Positions 12,820 to 20,962 of a stretch of DNA of 64,000 bases are shown piece after piece. The position numbers and the translations under genes were made by a program. Under the pieces are notes generated by a model that did no database searches, had not been told where the DNA came from, and saw only the letters and a program-made list of their open reading frames with translations. The DNA comes from Gammaproteobacteria bacterium (GTDB lineage Bacteria > Pseudomonadota > Gammaproteobacteria > Chromatiales > Chromatiaceae), in NCBI GenBank assembly GCA_021773975.1, contig JAJFJN010000087.1, positions 52,311 through 116,310 on the forward strand, read 5' to 3'. Numbering within the stretch: position 1 is the stretch's first letter; each line of letters starts with the position of its first letter.

Positions 12820-13330
12820 TTGCCTGGTGGTATACCAAGCCTGACCACGCTGCCTCTTCTTGAAAAAGGTAAACAAACAATCTTCACTTCTAACAGACAA
12901 TCAACAAGCTTGCTCTCCTTACTAGGCTATCGCTGGATGCTACCATCCAGCATTCTGGTAATCATCCTGGCTATTGTCAGCTTCCAGAACTATCTGCTAT
13001 TCCATACTCTAGTTGAGATGTTCGCAATCATGGTCGCTATCCTAGCCGCAGTGGTGATATGGCAGACCTATTCCATTTCCCACAATCATTATCTGATACA
13101 CCTGGAACGTGGGTATTTTTGGGTTACCGCCTTAGATCTTGCTCATACCTTAACCTATAAAGGGATGTCTATCTTCCCTATTGCAGCCGCTAACCAGTCC
13201 ACCCAGTTCTGGATTTCAGAAAATCAACAAAGGACTCCAAGCAGGTTTTGTTAGCTATCTCACAAAACCGATACAAGTTGATGATTTCATCAATGTAATT
13301 TCCACTCATTTAACAAAACGTAGTATCTAA
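12820..13330 (+). pseudogene. Remnant of MASE3 hybrid sensor kinase (internal deletion)
   Basis: Frame one (12820-13254) has the hallmarks of a MASE3 membrane sensor domain: NYLLFHTLVEMF, GYFWVTALDLAHTLTYKGM and ANQSTQFWI, with two clear hydrophobic helices. Just after FWIS the frame shifts. From about 13220 the next frame reads INKGLQAGFVSYLTKP and QVDDFINVI, then stops at 13328-13330. This is the last ~35 residues of a response-regulator receiver domain, including the conserved YLTKP lysine. The missing middle (PAS, HisKA, HATPase, most of the receiver) would be many hundreds of codons. The simplest reading is a large internal deletion with a frame change at ~13216-13220. No clear start or ribosome-binding site remains; the first frame opens with TTG after a stop. 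Confidence 0.75.
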
Positions 13331-13348
13331 ACAGCTGCTTTTTTAAAC

Positions 13349-13372
13349 ATCCCCACTGCAGGCAGCGGGGAT
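13349..13372. repeat. Inverted repeat between kinase remnant and rubredoxin
   Basis: ATCCCC ... GGGGAT, extended inward by a CTGC/GCAG pairing with one wobble. It lies downstream of both converging genes. A modest T run sits on its left side, not in ideal terminator position. Possible transcription end for the convergent pair. Confidence 0.35.
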
Positions 13373-13390
13373 ATGCAACCCGATAAAACC

Positions 13391-13555
13391 TCAACTTCCA
13401 AGAACAATAAACTCCTTCTTTGTAGAGCCACAATCTGGGCACTCCCAATCATCTGGCAACTCCTCAAAGATCGTTCCTGGCTCAATTCCAAACTCAGGCA
13501 TACCTTCTGCCTCGTTATAGATAAAGCCACAAGTCATACATTTCCACTTTTTCAT
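13391..13555 (-). CDS. rubA: Rubredoxin
   Basis: 54-residue one-iron electron carrier. It starts [18 protein letters not shown], has the usual middle [15 protein letters not shown], and ends with [12 protein letters not shown]. The four iron-ligating cysteines are at 6, 9, 39 and 42 in the canonical CxxCG ... CPxCG arrangement. A purine-rich GGGGAGGGGG immediately precedes the ATG. The likely partner is the superoxide reductase encoded 3.2 kb away, or the rubrerythrin at 22.7 kb; rubredoxins donate electrons to both families. It is separated from the kinase remnant by an inverted repeat. Confidence 0.95.
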   Translation of the reverse strand: MKKWKCMTCGFIYNEAEGMPEFGIEPGTIFEELPDDWECPDCGSTKKEFIVLGS

Positions 13556-13696
13556 TACCCCCTCCCCTTAATTAAACTAACAACTTAAAAAATATCGAAC
13601 TTAGTTCATCTTGACAAAACGATGGTCTCCAGTCAACATGTAAACATATTTGTTGCCATTCCATCATAGCATTTAACCTATATAGCAGGTGTCCAT

Positions 13697-13999
13697 ATGT
13701 TTGTTGTCTCAAACCGTATATTTGTCACTTCCAATTGGCAGGAAACCTTTGAAGAACGTTTCCAAAAACGCGCAGGGCAGATTGATAAGCAGCCAGATTT
13801 TGTCCAATTAGAGATACTCAAACCTGATGATAAAACATCACCTTATATTGTACGAACAGTTTGGAAAGATGCAGCGGCTTTTCATAAGTGGGTAGAGAGT
13901 GATGATTTTAAAGCAGCTCATAGCAACCCCTTGCCTAAAGAGGCTTTTACAGGCAACAGCCAAATGGAAATGCACAACATCATAATCAAATCACCCTAA
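13697..13999 (+). CDS. Antibiotic biosynthesis monooxygenase (ABM) family protein
   Basis: 100-residue ferredoxin-like dimeric alpha/beta barrel protein. MFVVSNRIFVTSNWQETFEERF and the VRTVWKDAAAFHKWVES core match the ABM superfamily, which includes heme-degrading IsdG/HmoB-like enzymes and small quinol monooxygenases. The substrate cannot be told from sequence; the asparagine near residue 6 (SNRIFV) is compatible with the heme-degrading branch. AGGTG lies ahead of the ATG and TTGACA (13611) upstream may be a -35. It is divergent from rubredoxin. Confidence 0.75.
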   Translation: MFVVSNRIFVTSNWQETFEERFQKRAGQIDKQPDFVQLEILKPDDKTSPYIVRTVWKDAAAFHKWVESDDFKAAHSNPLPKEAFTGNSQMEMHNIIIKSP

Positions 14000-14211
14000 A
14001 ATTGATTTTCATTAATTGAGCTACTATTGGTTTAGTTTTTTTATGCCGAAATATTCTCCATCACAAACTATACTGTCAAAGGAATCATCTTAACCTTAAC
14101 TATTAGCATCCTTCGCCACCTTTCCCTTATCCCATTTTCTATGGGTATTCCACTTTTTTATAGGGAAGGATTTTTCATTTTGAAGGCAATGCAGAGCATC
14201 ATACTTTACCT

Positions 14212-14778
14212 ATGGAAATACAGCCGGACAATAAGCCTAAAATCCTTATCATCTTTGCCCACCCCTACCCTCAGCAATCCCGGGTAAACCGCCCGTTATT
14301 GGAAGAGGCTCTGCGCATTCCCGAAGTTGAAGTTGTTGATCTCTATGAGGAGTATCCTGATTTTCACATCGACATCTCCAGAGAACAGCAACGGCTCATT
14401 ACAGCTGATCTAATTATCTTTCACCACCCTTTTTACTGGTATAGCTCACCTGCTCTATTAAAACATTGGCAAGACATGGTGCTGGAAGAGCGATTTGCAC
14501 TGGGTAAAGGTGGCTACGCACTTCGAGGAAAAAAACTCATGTCCATGGTAACTGTTGGCCACAGCAAACAGTCGTATCAATTGGGTGGGTATGATCGATT
14601 TCCTATTGAGAATTTTTTATTACCATATGAACAGATGGCCTTCCATTGCGGCATGCAATATCTTGCACCTTTTGTGGTCTACAGCGCTCACCGAATAACT
14701 GACGCTGAGATAGCCATTCAGGCCTGTAACTACCGACAGCATCTTCTCAGCTACCTCACCAGTACAGACAATGAATGA
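14212..14778 (+). CDS. KefG/KefF-type NAD(P)H oxidoreductase, K+ efflux ancillary subunit
   Basis: 188-residue flavodoxin-like protein of the NQO1/KefF family that binds and activates Kef antiporters. ILIIFAHPYPQQSRVNR is the FMN phosphate loop; IIFHHPFYWYSSPALLKHWQDMV is the family signature at ~70-90; GGYDRFPIENFLLPYEQMAFHCGM follows. The stop overlaps the next ORF by 8 nt, so the two are translationally coupled. No ribosome-binding site is evident for the ATG at 14212. E. coli has the same order (kefG-kefB, kefF-kefC). Confidence 0.87.
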   Translation: MEIQPDNKPKILIIFAHPYPQQSRVNRPLLEEALRIPEVEVVDLYEEYPDFHIDISREQQRLITADLIIFHHPFYWYSSPALLKHWQDMVLEERFALGKGGYALRGKKLMSMVTVGHSKQSYQLGGYDRFPIENFLLPYEQMAFHCGMQYLAPFVVYSAHRITDAEIAIQACNYRQHLLSYLTSTDNE

Positions 14779-16579
14779 CCACGACCTCTTAGCCAATACG
14801 CTAATCTATCTGGGTGCAGCTGTGATAGCTGTGCCTTTTGCAAAACGGATGGGGCTTGGCTCAGTCTTGGGCTATCTAATTGCAGGCATCACCATCGGGC
14901 CATGGGGACTGGCACTCATTGCCAATAGCCGAGACATCCTGCATTTTGCTGAGTTTGGTGTTGTACTGCTGTTATTTCTGATTGGGCTTGAGCTAAACCC
15001 CAAACGGTTATGGGAGATGCGCCGCCCTATATTTGGCACTGGCAGCATTCAAGTTGTCGCTACTTCACTGATCATCTTTGTAATATGCACACTACTGGGG
15101 CTACCCTGGCACAACGCTTTAATTGTCGCCATGGGGCTGTCACTCTCATCAACAGCCATTGCACTACAGAGCCTAAAAGAGAAAAACCAACTCTCAACAC
15201 CCTCTGGGCACTCTGTTTTCTCTATCCTGCTATTTCAGGATATTGCCGTAATCCCCATGTTGGCGCTAATCCCCATCCTGGGTAGTAGCATGGAGCAGAG
15301 CAGCGAACCGCTATTAGAAGCATTAAAGGTTGCGGGTGTTATTGGATTTATTATCATCGGTGGCCACTTTCTGACCCGCCCTATCTTTCGCTTCATTGCC
15401 GCAACCCATCTACGCGAGATCTTTACCGCCTTCTCACTGCTACTTGTTATTGGCATTGGTTTACTGATGGAGGCCGTCGGCATGTCAATGGCTCTTGGTA
15501 CTTTTCTAGCAGGCGTTCTGCTAGCAGAGTCTGAGTATCGACATGAGTTAGAAATTGAGATTGAGCCATTCAAAGGATTACTGCTGGGTCTCTTTTTTAT
15601 CGCCATCGGTATGACCATTGATTTTGGGCTGCTGTTGGATCAGCCCTGGCTGATTGTTGCTCTGGTATTTGGATTGCTGCTGATCAAGCTAATAGTGCTT
15701 GCCATCATTGGGCGCTCTGAAAAGCTCCCTGCCAGTCAACTAGGGCTATTTGCTTGCCTGCTGAGCCAGGGTGGTGAGTTTGCATTTGTGCTCTTCACCG
15801 CTGCTGTAACAGCTGGCGCGCTGGAACAACAGTGGGCTAGTTTACTATTCGTTGTCGTTGCCCTGTCAATGATGGCTACCCCTCTGCTGCTGCTACTGAA
15901 TGAAAAATTTATTGAACCTCGTTTTATACATTTTGCTAGCGACCAACCTGTTGACACCATTGATGTCCCGCACCAGCCTGTAATCATCGCTGGATTTGGT
16001 CGGTTTGGGCGAACTATTGGACGACTATTACATGCCAACAAAATCCCTACCACCATACTGGATCACAACCCTGATCAAATAGAAGATGCCAGACGCTTTG
16101 GTTACCGAGTCTACTACGGAGATGCCAGTCGGCTGGATATGCTGCGATCAGCAGGTGCAGAGACTGCCAATCTCCTCATTATTACCGTAGATGATCCAGA
16201 TCAGGTGTTAGCTATTACAGATCTGGCACAGCAACATTTCCCACACCTAACAATCCTAGCTCGTGCCCGTGGCATGGCTATCGCAATGGAGTTTCTCAAA
16301 CGGGATATCCCTCTATTTCGAAGAGAGATTCAAGAATCTGCACTACTACTGGGTGAAGATGCTTTAAAACAGTTGGGCTACGGAGCCTTTCAGGCAAAAC
16401 AGATGGCGCATACATTCCGCAACCATGAAAGCATGCTATTACAAAAGATGTATCAAACGGATGTATTAGAAAAACGCATCCACATCTCACAAATGGCTCG
16501 AAAAGAGCTCGCTCAATTATTAGAAGCTGATGAGCAAGAGCAGCAAAATTTGCGTGACCACAGCTGGCGAGAGCGTTAA
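14771..16579 (+). CDS. kefB: Glutathione-gated K+/H+ antiporter, KefB/KefC family
   Basis: Inner-membrane potassium efflux system that protects against electrophiles by cytoplasmic acidification. 602 residues: ~12 membrane helices (CPA2 fold, residues 1-385), then an RCK/TrkA-N domain beginning PVIIAGFGRFGRTIGRLL (~398) with GDASRLDMLRSAGAE and LTILARARG. Length is near E. coli KefB (601). It is downstream of and overlapping its ancillary subunit. KefB versus KefC cannot be decided by reading. Confidence 0.88.
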   Translation: MNDHDLLANTLIYLGAAVIAVPFAKRMGLGSVLGYLIAGITIGPWGLALIANSRDILHFAEFGVVLLLFLIGLELNPKRLWEMRRPIFGTGSIQVVATSLIIFVICTLLGLPWHNALIVAMGLSLSSTAIALQSLKEKNQLSTPSGHSVFSILLFQDIAVIPMLALIPILGSSMEQSSEPLLEALKVAGVIGFIIIGGHFLTRPIFRFIAATHLREIFTAFSLLLVIGIGLLMEAVGMSMALGTFLAGVLLAESEYRHELEIEIEPFKGLLLGLFFIAIGMTIDFGLLLDQPWLIVALVFGLLLIKLIVLAIIGRSEKLPASQLGLFACLLSQGGEFAFVLFTAAVTAGALEQQWASLLFVVVALSMMATPLLLLLNEKFIEPRFIHFASDQPVDTIDVPHQPVIIAGFGRFGRTIGRLLHANKIPTTILDHNPDQIEDARRFGYRVYYGDASRLDMLRSAGAETANLLIITVDDPDQVLAITDLAQQHFPHLTILARARGMAIAMEFLKRDIPLFRREIQESALLLGEDALKQLGYGAFQAKQMAHTFRNHESMLLQKMYQTDVLEKRIHISQMARKELAQLLEADEQEQQNLRDHSWRER

Positions 16580-16659
16580 GTACCCCTCAAAATCGTATTT
16601 AAAACAGTGTCATCAATCGCATCATACTTGATGCACCTAAATTTTATTCATTTCACGCT

Positions 16660-16671
16660 TGACATATGTCA
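16660..16671. promoter_or_regulatory. 12-bp perfect palindrome over a -35 like hexamer
   Basis: TGACATATGTCA is fully self-complementary and overlaps TTGACA (16659-16664), a perfect -35 hexamer. It lies 63 nt before the superoxide reductase start. The layout is that of a repressor operator. No well-placed -10 hexamer is obvious. Confidence 0.4.
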
Positions 16672-16734
16672 TACCTAATGCCAGTATGTAATCACTTTAG
16701 ACGACAACGCATCACTACAGCCCCGGAGAGAAAC

Positions 16735-17127
16735 ATGCCAGTTATTAATCGCTACCAAGATATTGATCAGGTTGAAAGAGAGACCCGGAAGGATTATATC
16801 GACCGCCACTCTCCGTTCATCCAATGTGCAGGCACAGCAAAAAGCGGCGAGAAATTCCCCGTGACCGTAACCATGGGGAATGCCTATTCACATCCTGATG
16901 ACAATGATCACTACATCCGATCAATTCAGCTCTACAACGGACAGACACTCATTGGCGAAGCTAGTTTTCCTCCTGGCACCTTGGGTGGTAATGGAGCCAA
17001 AGGTCAGGCAGAAGTTACTTTTAACTTAGTCCCTACAACTGATGCTCTCAGCTTGACTGCTTTGTCATACTGCACCAAACACGGCCTTTGGGAATGTGAC
17101 CCCATTGAAGTAACAGTAGAAGCATAA
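16735..17127 (+). CDS. sor: Superoxide reductase, one-iron (neelaredoxin) type
   Basis: Reduces superoxide to hydrogen peroxide without releasing oxygen, using electrons often delivered by rubredoxin. 130 residues from the ATG at 16735; an upstream in-frame ATG (16666) would add 23 unlikely residues and lacks GAGAGAAAC, which precedes the chosen start. The iron ligands are all visible: His25 (DRHSPFI), His53 and His59 (SHPDDNDHYI), Cys113 and His116 (SYCTKHGLW). The usual Glu-Lys before the first His is Asp-Arg here. There is no N-terminal desulforedoxin domain. tpx follows after 63 nt. Confidence 0.88.
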   Translation: MPVINRYQDIDQVERETRKDYIDRHSPFIQCAGTAKSGEKFPVTVTMGNAYSHPDDNDHYIRSIQLYNGQTLIGEASFPPGTLGGNGAKGQAEVTFNLVPTTDALSLTALSYCTKHGLWECDPIEVTVEA

Positions 17128-17190
17128 AGATATTTTAACCCTATAGACGTAACGCCAATTTTACTAACTCATATTTAAAGGAAACAGAAC

Positions 17191-17691
17191 ATGACACAAA
17201 TTACACTGAAGGATAACCCTATCAACACCATTGGTTCACTACCTGCTGTTGGAAGCCAAGCCCCGGAATTTTTGCTCACAAAAACAGATCTTTCTGACAT
17301 TACTGCAGAAGATCTTCGTGGCAAAAAAGTCGTTCTAAATATCTTCCCAAGCATTGATACCGAGGTGTGCGCAGCATCTGTCCGCTTCTTTAATGCAAAA
17401 GCCAATACACTGGAAAACACAACCGTGCTGTGTGTCTCCGATGACCTGCCGTTTGCTCAAAAGCGTTTTTGTGGTGCAGAAGGTCTGAGCAACGTCATAT
17501 CAGCCAGCGAACTGCGTAATCGCGAGTTTGGTGACCAGTATGGTGTACGCATCATTGACGGCCCACTTGCAGGCGTACTGTCGAGGGCTATCGTCATCAT
17601 TGATGCAGCCGGTAAAGTAATCTATACCGAGCAGGTTCCTGAAATCACTCAAGAGCCAAACTATGATGCAGCTCTAGCGGCACTGAACTAA
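17191..17691 (+). CDS. tpx: Thiol peroxidase (atypical 2-Cys peroxiredoxin)
   Basis: Periplasmic or cytosolic lipid-hydroperoxide and peroxide reductase recycled by thioredoxin. 166 residues, usual Tpx length. The peroxidatic cysteine sits in [17 protein letters not shown] (~60) and the resolving cysteine in KRFCGAEGL (~94). AAAGGAAA is a good ribosome-binding site. It follows superoxide reductase, whose product is peroxide, so the pair makes metabolic sense. A short hairpin with U-tracts follows. Confidence 0.95.
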   Translation: MTQITLKDNPINTIGSLPAVGSQAPEFLLTKTDLSDITAEDLRGKKVVLNIFPSIDTEVCAASVRFFNAKANTLENTTVLCVSDDLPFAQKRFCGAEGLSNVISASELRNREFGDQYGVRIIDGPLAGVLSRAIVIIDAAGKVIYTEQVPEITQEPNYDAALAALN

Positions 17692-17706
17692 AAGTTTAAC
17701 CAAGCC

Positions 17707-17725
17707 TGCCAAGGATGGCATTTTT
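17707..17725 (+). terminator. Probable intrinsic terminator after tpx
   Basis: TGCCA/TGGCA stem with AGGA loop directly followed by TTTTT and then a second T run. The stem is only 5 bp, so it may be leaky. It starts 16 nt after the tpx stop. Confidence 0.5.
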
Positions 17726-17749
17726 ACACTTTTTTGGGGAACCCTGCAG

Positions 17750-18487
17750 ATGAAACATAAGCTCACTTTAATCTTTATTTCTCTGATGGCTCTATTTATA
17801 TCATTAAATTTATCTGCCAAAGAAAACAGCGCCAATGAGATACTTGAGCAGATGATTTCAAGTTATGGTGGCGCAGAGGCTTTAGAGAAACTCAACACCC
17901 CCTATCAACAAATTTGGCACCTGGATGCGACTGCCAAAAACAAGCAAGGTAATGATCTGCGCAATATTGAACTGCCAGAGAAGCTACAAGTCAAACTAAC
18001 CTACCCGGACAGCAGTGAAACTCGTATATTATTTGGCGATCAAGGGCTAAAAATATACAACGAGACAAAGCAAGTGAAAGCAGAAGGACCAGGATTGGAT
18101 GCCATGCGCCTACAACGGATGCGTTTGTATAATCCTCTACTACTTAAAGAGAGAGCCAAGAACATAACAGTTTCAGAAAATGGTGGCCGCTATGTTCTCA
18201 CTCTGACTGAGCAAGGTCTTACCACAGACTATCATGTCAATAAAAACTCTCATCTTATTGAGATAGTTATAGGTACTCTACAGATGGGCGGCATGTCGAT
18301 GCAGTTTCGCACTGAGTACCATGACTTCAAGATGGAAGCAAGCGTCATAATGCCTCATCGCGAAGTGAAATATGCAGGCAGCGTTAACACAGCAGAGTTG
18401 ACTCTTCTGGCAACACAGTTCACTGACGATGTCGAAGAACTAACACAACTAGATGCTATTGCTACGCCAAAGCAGGCATATAACTAA
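17750..18487 (+). CDS. Periplasmic protein, LolA/outer-membrane-lipoprotein-sorting-like
   Basis: 245 residues with a signal peptide (MKHKLTLIFISLMALFISLNLSA, cleavage probably before KENSA). The mature part is built of alternating short strands (RILFGDQGLKIYNE, GRYVLTLTEQG, MQFRTEYHDFKM) resembling the half-barrel of LolA/LolB-type proteins. No lipobox cysteine is present. The function is unknown. GGGGA precedes the ATG. It may be transcribed by read-through from tpx. Confidence 0.65.
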   Translation: MKHKLTLIFISLMALFISLNLSAKENSANEILEQMISSYGGAEALEKLNTPYQQIWHLDATAKNKQGNDLRNIELPEKLQVKLTYPDSSETRILFGDQGLKIYNETKQVKAEGPGLDAMRLQRMRLYNPLLLKERAKNITVSENGGRYVLTLTEQGLTTDYHVNKNSHLIEIVIGTLQMGGMSMQFRTEYHDFKMEASVIMPHREVKYAGSVNTAELTLLATQFTDDVEELTQLDAIATPKQAYN

Positions 18488-18606
18488 ATACATAGATGGC
18501 TTTATTGGTTGGTCTGATTGAGCAATAGCAAATAGCCAGCTTTTGTTCACAGATCAACCAATAACATCAAAATCATTTCAGACGGGTTACTGCACCCTTC
18601 CTTTAC

Positions 18607-19122
18607 TCAAGGCAACACCTTAACAATCTCCGACCACTTCTCCATTTTCTGCTCTCTGGTTAAAGCTGCCATTGCGGGGCTGGTTGATGGTAGCCGAATC
18701 ATCTGAATCCGTTCTAGCTGAGTTTTCAAACCTGGAAGCACTCTTTTTTTAAACACTTTTTCAGCTGTTGCACCATTAAACACAATGAGCTGAATACTCG
18801 GATATAAGAGTAACAAATGAGAAAAGTCATTTGTTTTAATACTGCTTCCAATGATTGAAGAGTCCAGGCTTCCATCTCTCTTGCACGCCTGAAGAACATC
18901 CCAAAGAGCTATTCTATTTTTTATAAGCAGCTCTTCCCTTTTGGGATAAGTTGCTCCAACACTAAAGTTGAAGAGATCGCCCATAATGTACCAAAATGCA
19001 TTTCTAGGGTGAGCATAGTATTGCCTCTGTTTTAGTGACATATCACTAGGCATTGAACCAAGAATAAGGATTTTTGGATCACCCCCTATGATAGGAGGGA
19101 AACCAATTTTGCTGACTTTCAC
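18607..19122 (-). CDS. Family-6 uracil-DNA glycosylase superfamily, hypoxanthine-DNA glycosylase type
   Basis: 171-residue base-excision repair enzyme. Motif 1 GSMPSDMSLKQRQYYAHPRNAFW (shown only in part here as GSMPSDMSLKQRQYYAHP) with the following NAFW is diagnostic of the HDG branch, which removes deoxyinosine and sometimes uracil. The C-terminal motif is LPSTSPA (~147). It is often annotated as mug-like. The start is GTG at 19122 with GGAG upstream at long spacing. It converges with the LolA-like gene. A terminator separates it from the DUF3034 gene upstream. Confidence 0.88.
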   Translation of the reverse strand: MKVSKIGFPPIIGGDPKILILGSMPSDMSLKQRQYYAHPRNAFWYIMGDLFNFSVGATYPKREELLIKNRIALWDVLQACKRDGSLDSSIIGSSIKTNDFSHLLLLYPSIQLIVFNGATAEKVFKKRVLPGLKTQLERIQMIRLPSTSPAMAALTREQKMEKWSEIVKVLP

Positions 19123-19258
19123 TAGCTATTTACACTCCATTTGGCACAGGACACATTTTTTAATGCGCTATTACATGTTGTAGTAATTTTTAAATATCAA
19201 AGCAATGCTATTTCTAAAGTAAATTTTGTAACACAGAATTACACTATGCCACAAAACC

Positions 19259-19284
19259 AAAAAAGCCCCATTAAGGGGCTTTTT
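19259..19284 (-). terminator. Intrinsic terminator downstream of DUF3034 gene
   Basis: AAAAGCCCC/GGGGCTTTT stem with ATTAA loop, flanked by A and T runs on both sides, so it can act in either direction. It lies about 88 nt after the DUF3034 stop. Confidence 0.85.
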
Positions 19285-19323
19285 CAGGCACAAATTATAA
19301 TTCAATAAACCTAGTAAGAGATA

Positions 19324-19357
19324 AAGTAGCGCAATAACATATATAAAGGCGCTACTT
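19324..19357 (-). repeat. 3'-UTR inverted repeat
   Basis: AAGTAGCGC (19324-19332) pairs perfectly with GCGCTACTT (19349-19357) across a 16-nt AT-rich loop, between the DUF3034 stop codon and its terminator. It may stabilise the mRNA end. Confidence 0.4.
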
Positions 19358-19371
19358 CTAACTATATCTAT

Positions 19372-20358
19372 TTAAAAGTCATAGTTAACATTGAATGCCC
19401 AGATTGATTTAGTCTCTCTATGTACAACATTACCAATGTTAGCAACACCGGCAGCTATGGTCAGGTTTGGTGTTGGTAGATAGGCTACGAAGAAATCAAC
19501 GAAGTGGTCTTCTTTGAAGCTGTAGTCATTGAGTGTTGATTGGCTAGCAACGCCATTAATATTGAGATAGTCATTTACTGATTTTAATGCGTCTGGCTTG
19601 TAACGAAATTCAACACCAACGGCCACATTTGCAGCAGGGAGTATCGCCAGTGTAACCTCTGGGTTCAGGCTCCAATCATCTGAGAAGCCAAGAAAGCCCA
19701 GCTGGTTGGCCTGGGTATAGCGAAGATTAACCGCCGTAAGCAGAGGAATCTTTGTCTTCCAAAGTTTTGTGGCCATCAGGTTGACCTCAAAGCCATCATC
19801 ATCATCCACACCCATTGTTTTTAGAACCTTTGGTAACCCGGCACCCAAAGCGTTTCTTACATTATCGGTGAGGTTGTCATCCAACTCATCAACATCCAGC
19901 GCTTTCTTATACGACACAGAGATCGCCATCGCGGGCAGGGAGGCAGACTCCTTAACAAACTGGTACTTTGCGTGTGCTGTAATCATCTGAAGATTATCTA
20001 GCTTGGTGTCCAACCTATTTACCGCACCCAAAACAGGAGTGCTATCATTTCGCAGATCACTTTTCAGTGTGCTTATATCAAGATTCTGATAAGCAAAACC
20101 AAACTCCAGGCGATCACCAACAGTCACTGCAACTGGCCAAAAGTTAATGGTGTAACTGTCACTGACCCATGTCCATAGGCTTACAGCAGGCTTTCCAATT
20201 CCCCCATCTGTAGATGGATTTGAAACATATGCCCAAGGGACAATTGCACCACCGCCTTCACCTTCAATGGTGAGCAGCGGAATATTAGCAAAGGCCGATT
20301 GGCCAAATGGGATAAGTAATGATGACGCAAGCAGTGCGGTACAAGCCGTTTTTTTCAT
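19372..20358 (-). CDS. DUF3034 family outer-membrane protein
   Basis: 328 residues with signal peptide (cleavage probably after AFA, ~24). The mature start LLTIEGEGGGAIVPWAYV is the DUF3034 signature. Amphipathic beta strands alternate throughout (FGFAYQNLDI, VAVGVEFRYKPD) and the protein ends with NVNYDF, an aromatic terminus typical of Bam-assembled barrels. The function is unknown in the family. GGGGAAA before the ATG is a good ribosome-binding site. It is monocistronic with its own terminator and a long upstream region. Confidence 0.82.
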   Translation of the reverse strand: MKKTACTALLASSLLIPFGQSAFANIPLLTIEGEGGGAIVPWAYVSNPSTDGGIGKPAVSLWTWVSDSYTINFWPVAVTVGDRLEFGFAYQNLDISTLKSDLRNDSTPVLGAVNRLDTKLDNLQMITAHAKYQFVKESASLPAMAISVSYKKALDVDELDDNLTDNVRNALGAGLPKVLKTMGVDDDDGFEVNLMATKLWKTKIPLLTAVNLRYTQANQLGFLGFSDDWSLNPEVTLAILPAANVAVGVEFRYKPDALKSVNDYLNINGVASQSTLNDYSFKEDHFVDFFVAYLPTPNLTIAAGVANIGNVVHRETKSIWAFNVNYDF

Positions 20359-20962
20359 GTGATTTCCCCGATTTTATATTTTTAGTCAGGAAACCCGGAT
20401 GGACGCTCTATGGATGCTGAATAAAACGTACGATACCCAGTATTTCCCAGAATTTAATAATTCTTTGCCTCATTCAATTAGATTCAAATAACCACTGAAG
20501 CTCTATGTGAATGAAGTTCGCGAAAAAGATTACTGAGAAACATGCCGATAGTCAATCTATATTTTGCGTATTATCATTTTTACAGGAGTAATTAAGCTTT
20601 TTTTTAATTATGCTAAGCGATGTGATTTGTTTTTTTCTAGGGAAAAGTGATTAAGACAGGGGCGTGATAAAACAAAATATCGTATTGATATTTAATGAAT
20701 TTTATAAATCACCAACTTACATTCATAATATAAAATGTAATTGGTGTTGCTGATATTAAGGCCGATAGGTTTTTAGAGAAGAAACTTTTCATGCTTGGAT
20801 GTCTAAACCAGGTTGCGGTAAAAATACACTGCCACCGTTACATGAAGTGAGCACCAAATAAAAAATATCCTAATAGGAATTGAAATTATTTTAAAAAAGA
20901 CATCAATCGGACACCATAATTAATTGCTAACTATAGAACTAAAATCTAATTTTTAGATGTTC
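20359..20962. other. Long AT-rich intergenic region
   Basis: 604 nt between the DUF3034 gene and the fnr1 stop, both on the minus strand. No reading frame with ribosome-binding site or family match. Several T/A homopolymer tracts are present (20598-20606, 20631-20636). It should contain the promoter of the DUF3034 gene and could hold a small RNA; none is demonstrable by eye. Confidence 0.5.

Noticed and set aside
13327..13530. 67-residue minus-strand frame over rubredoxin
   Set aside because: Wrong frame. The adjacent frame gives a perfect rubredoxin with four cysteines and a strong ribosome-binding site.
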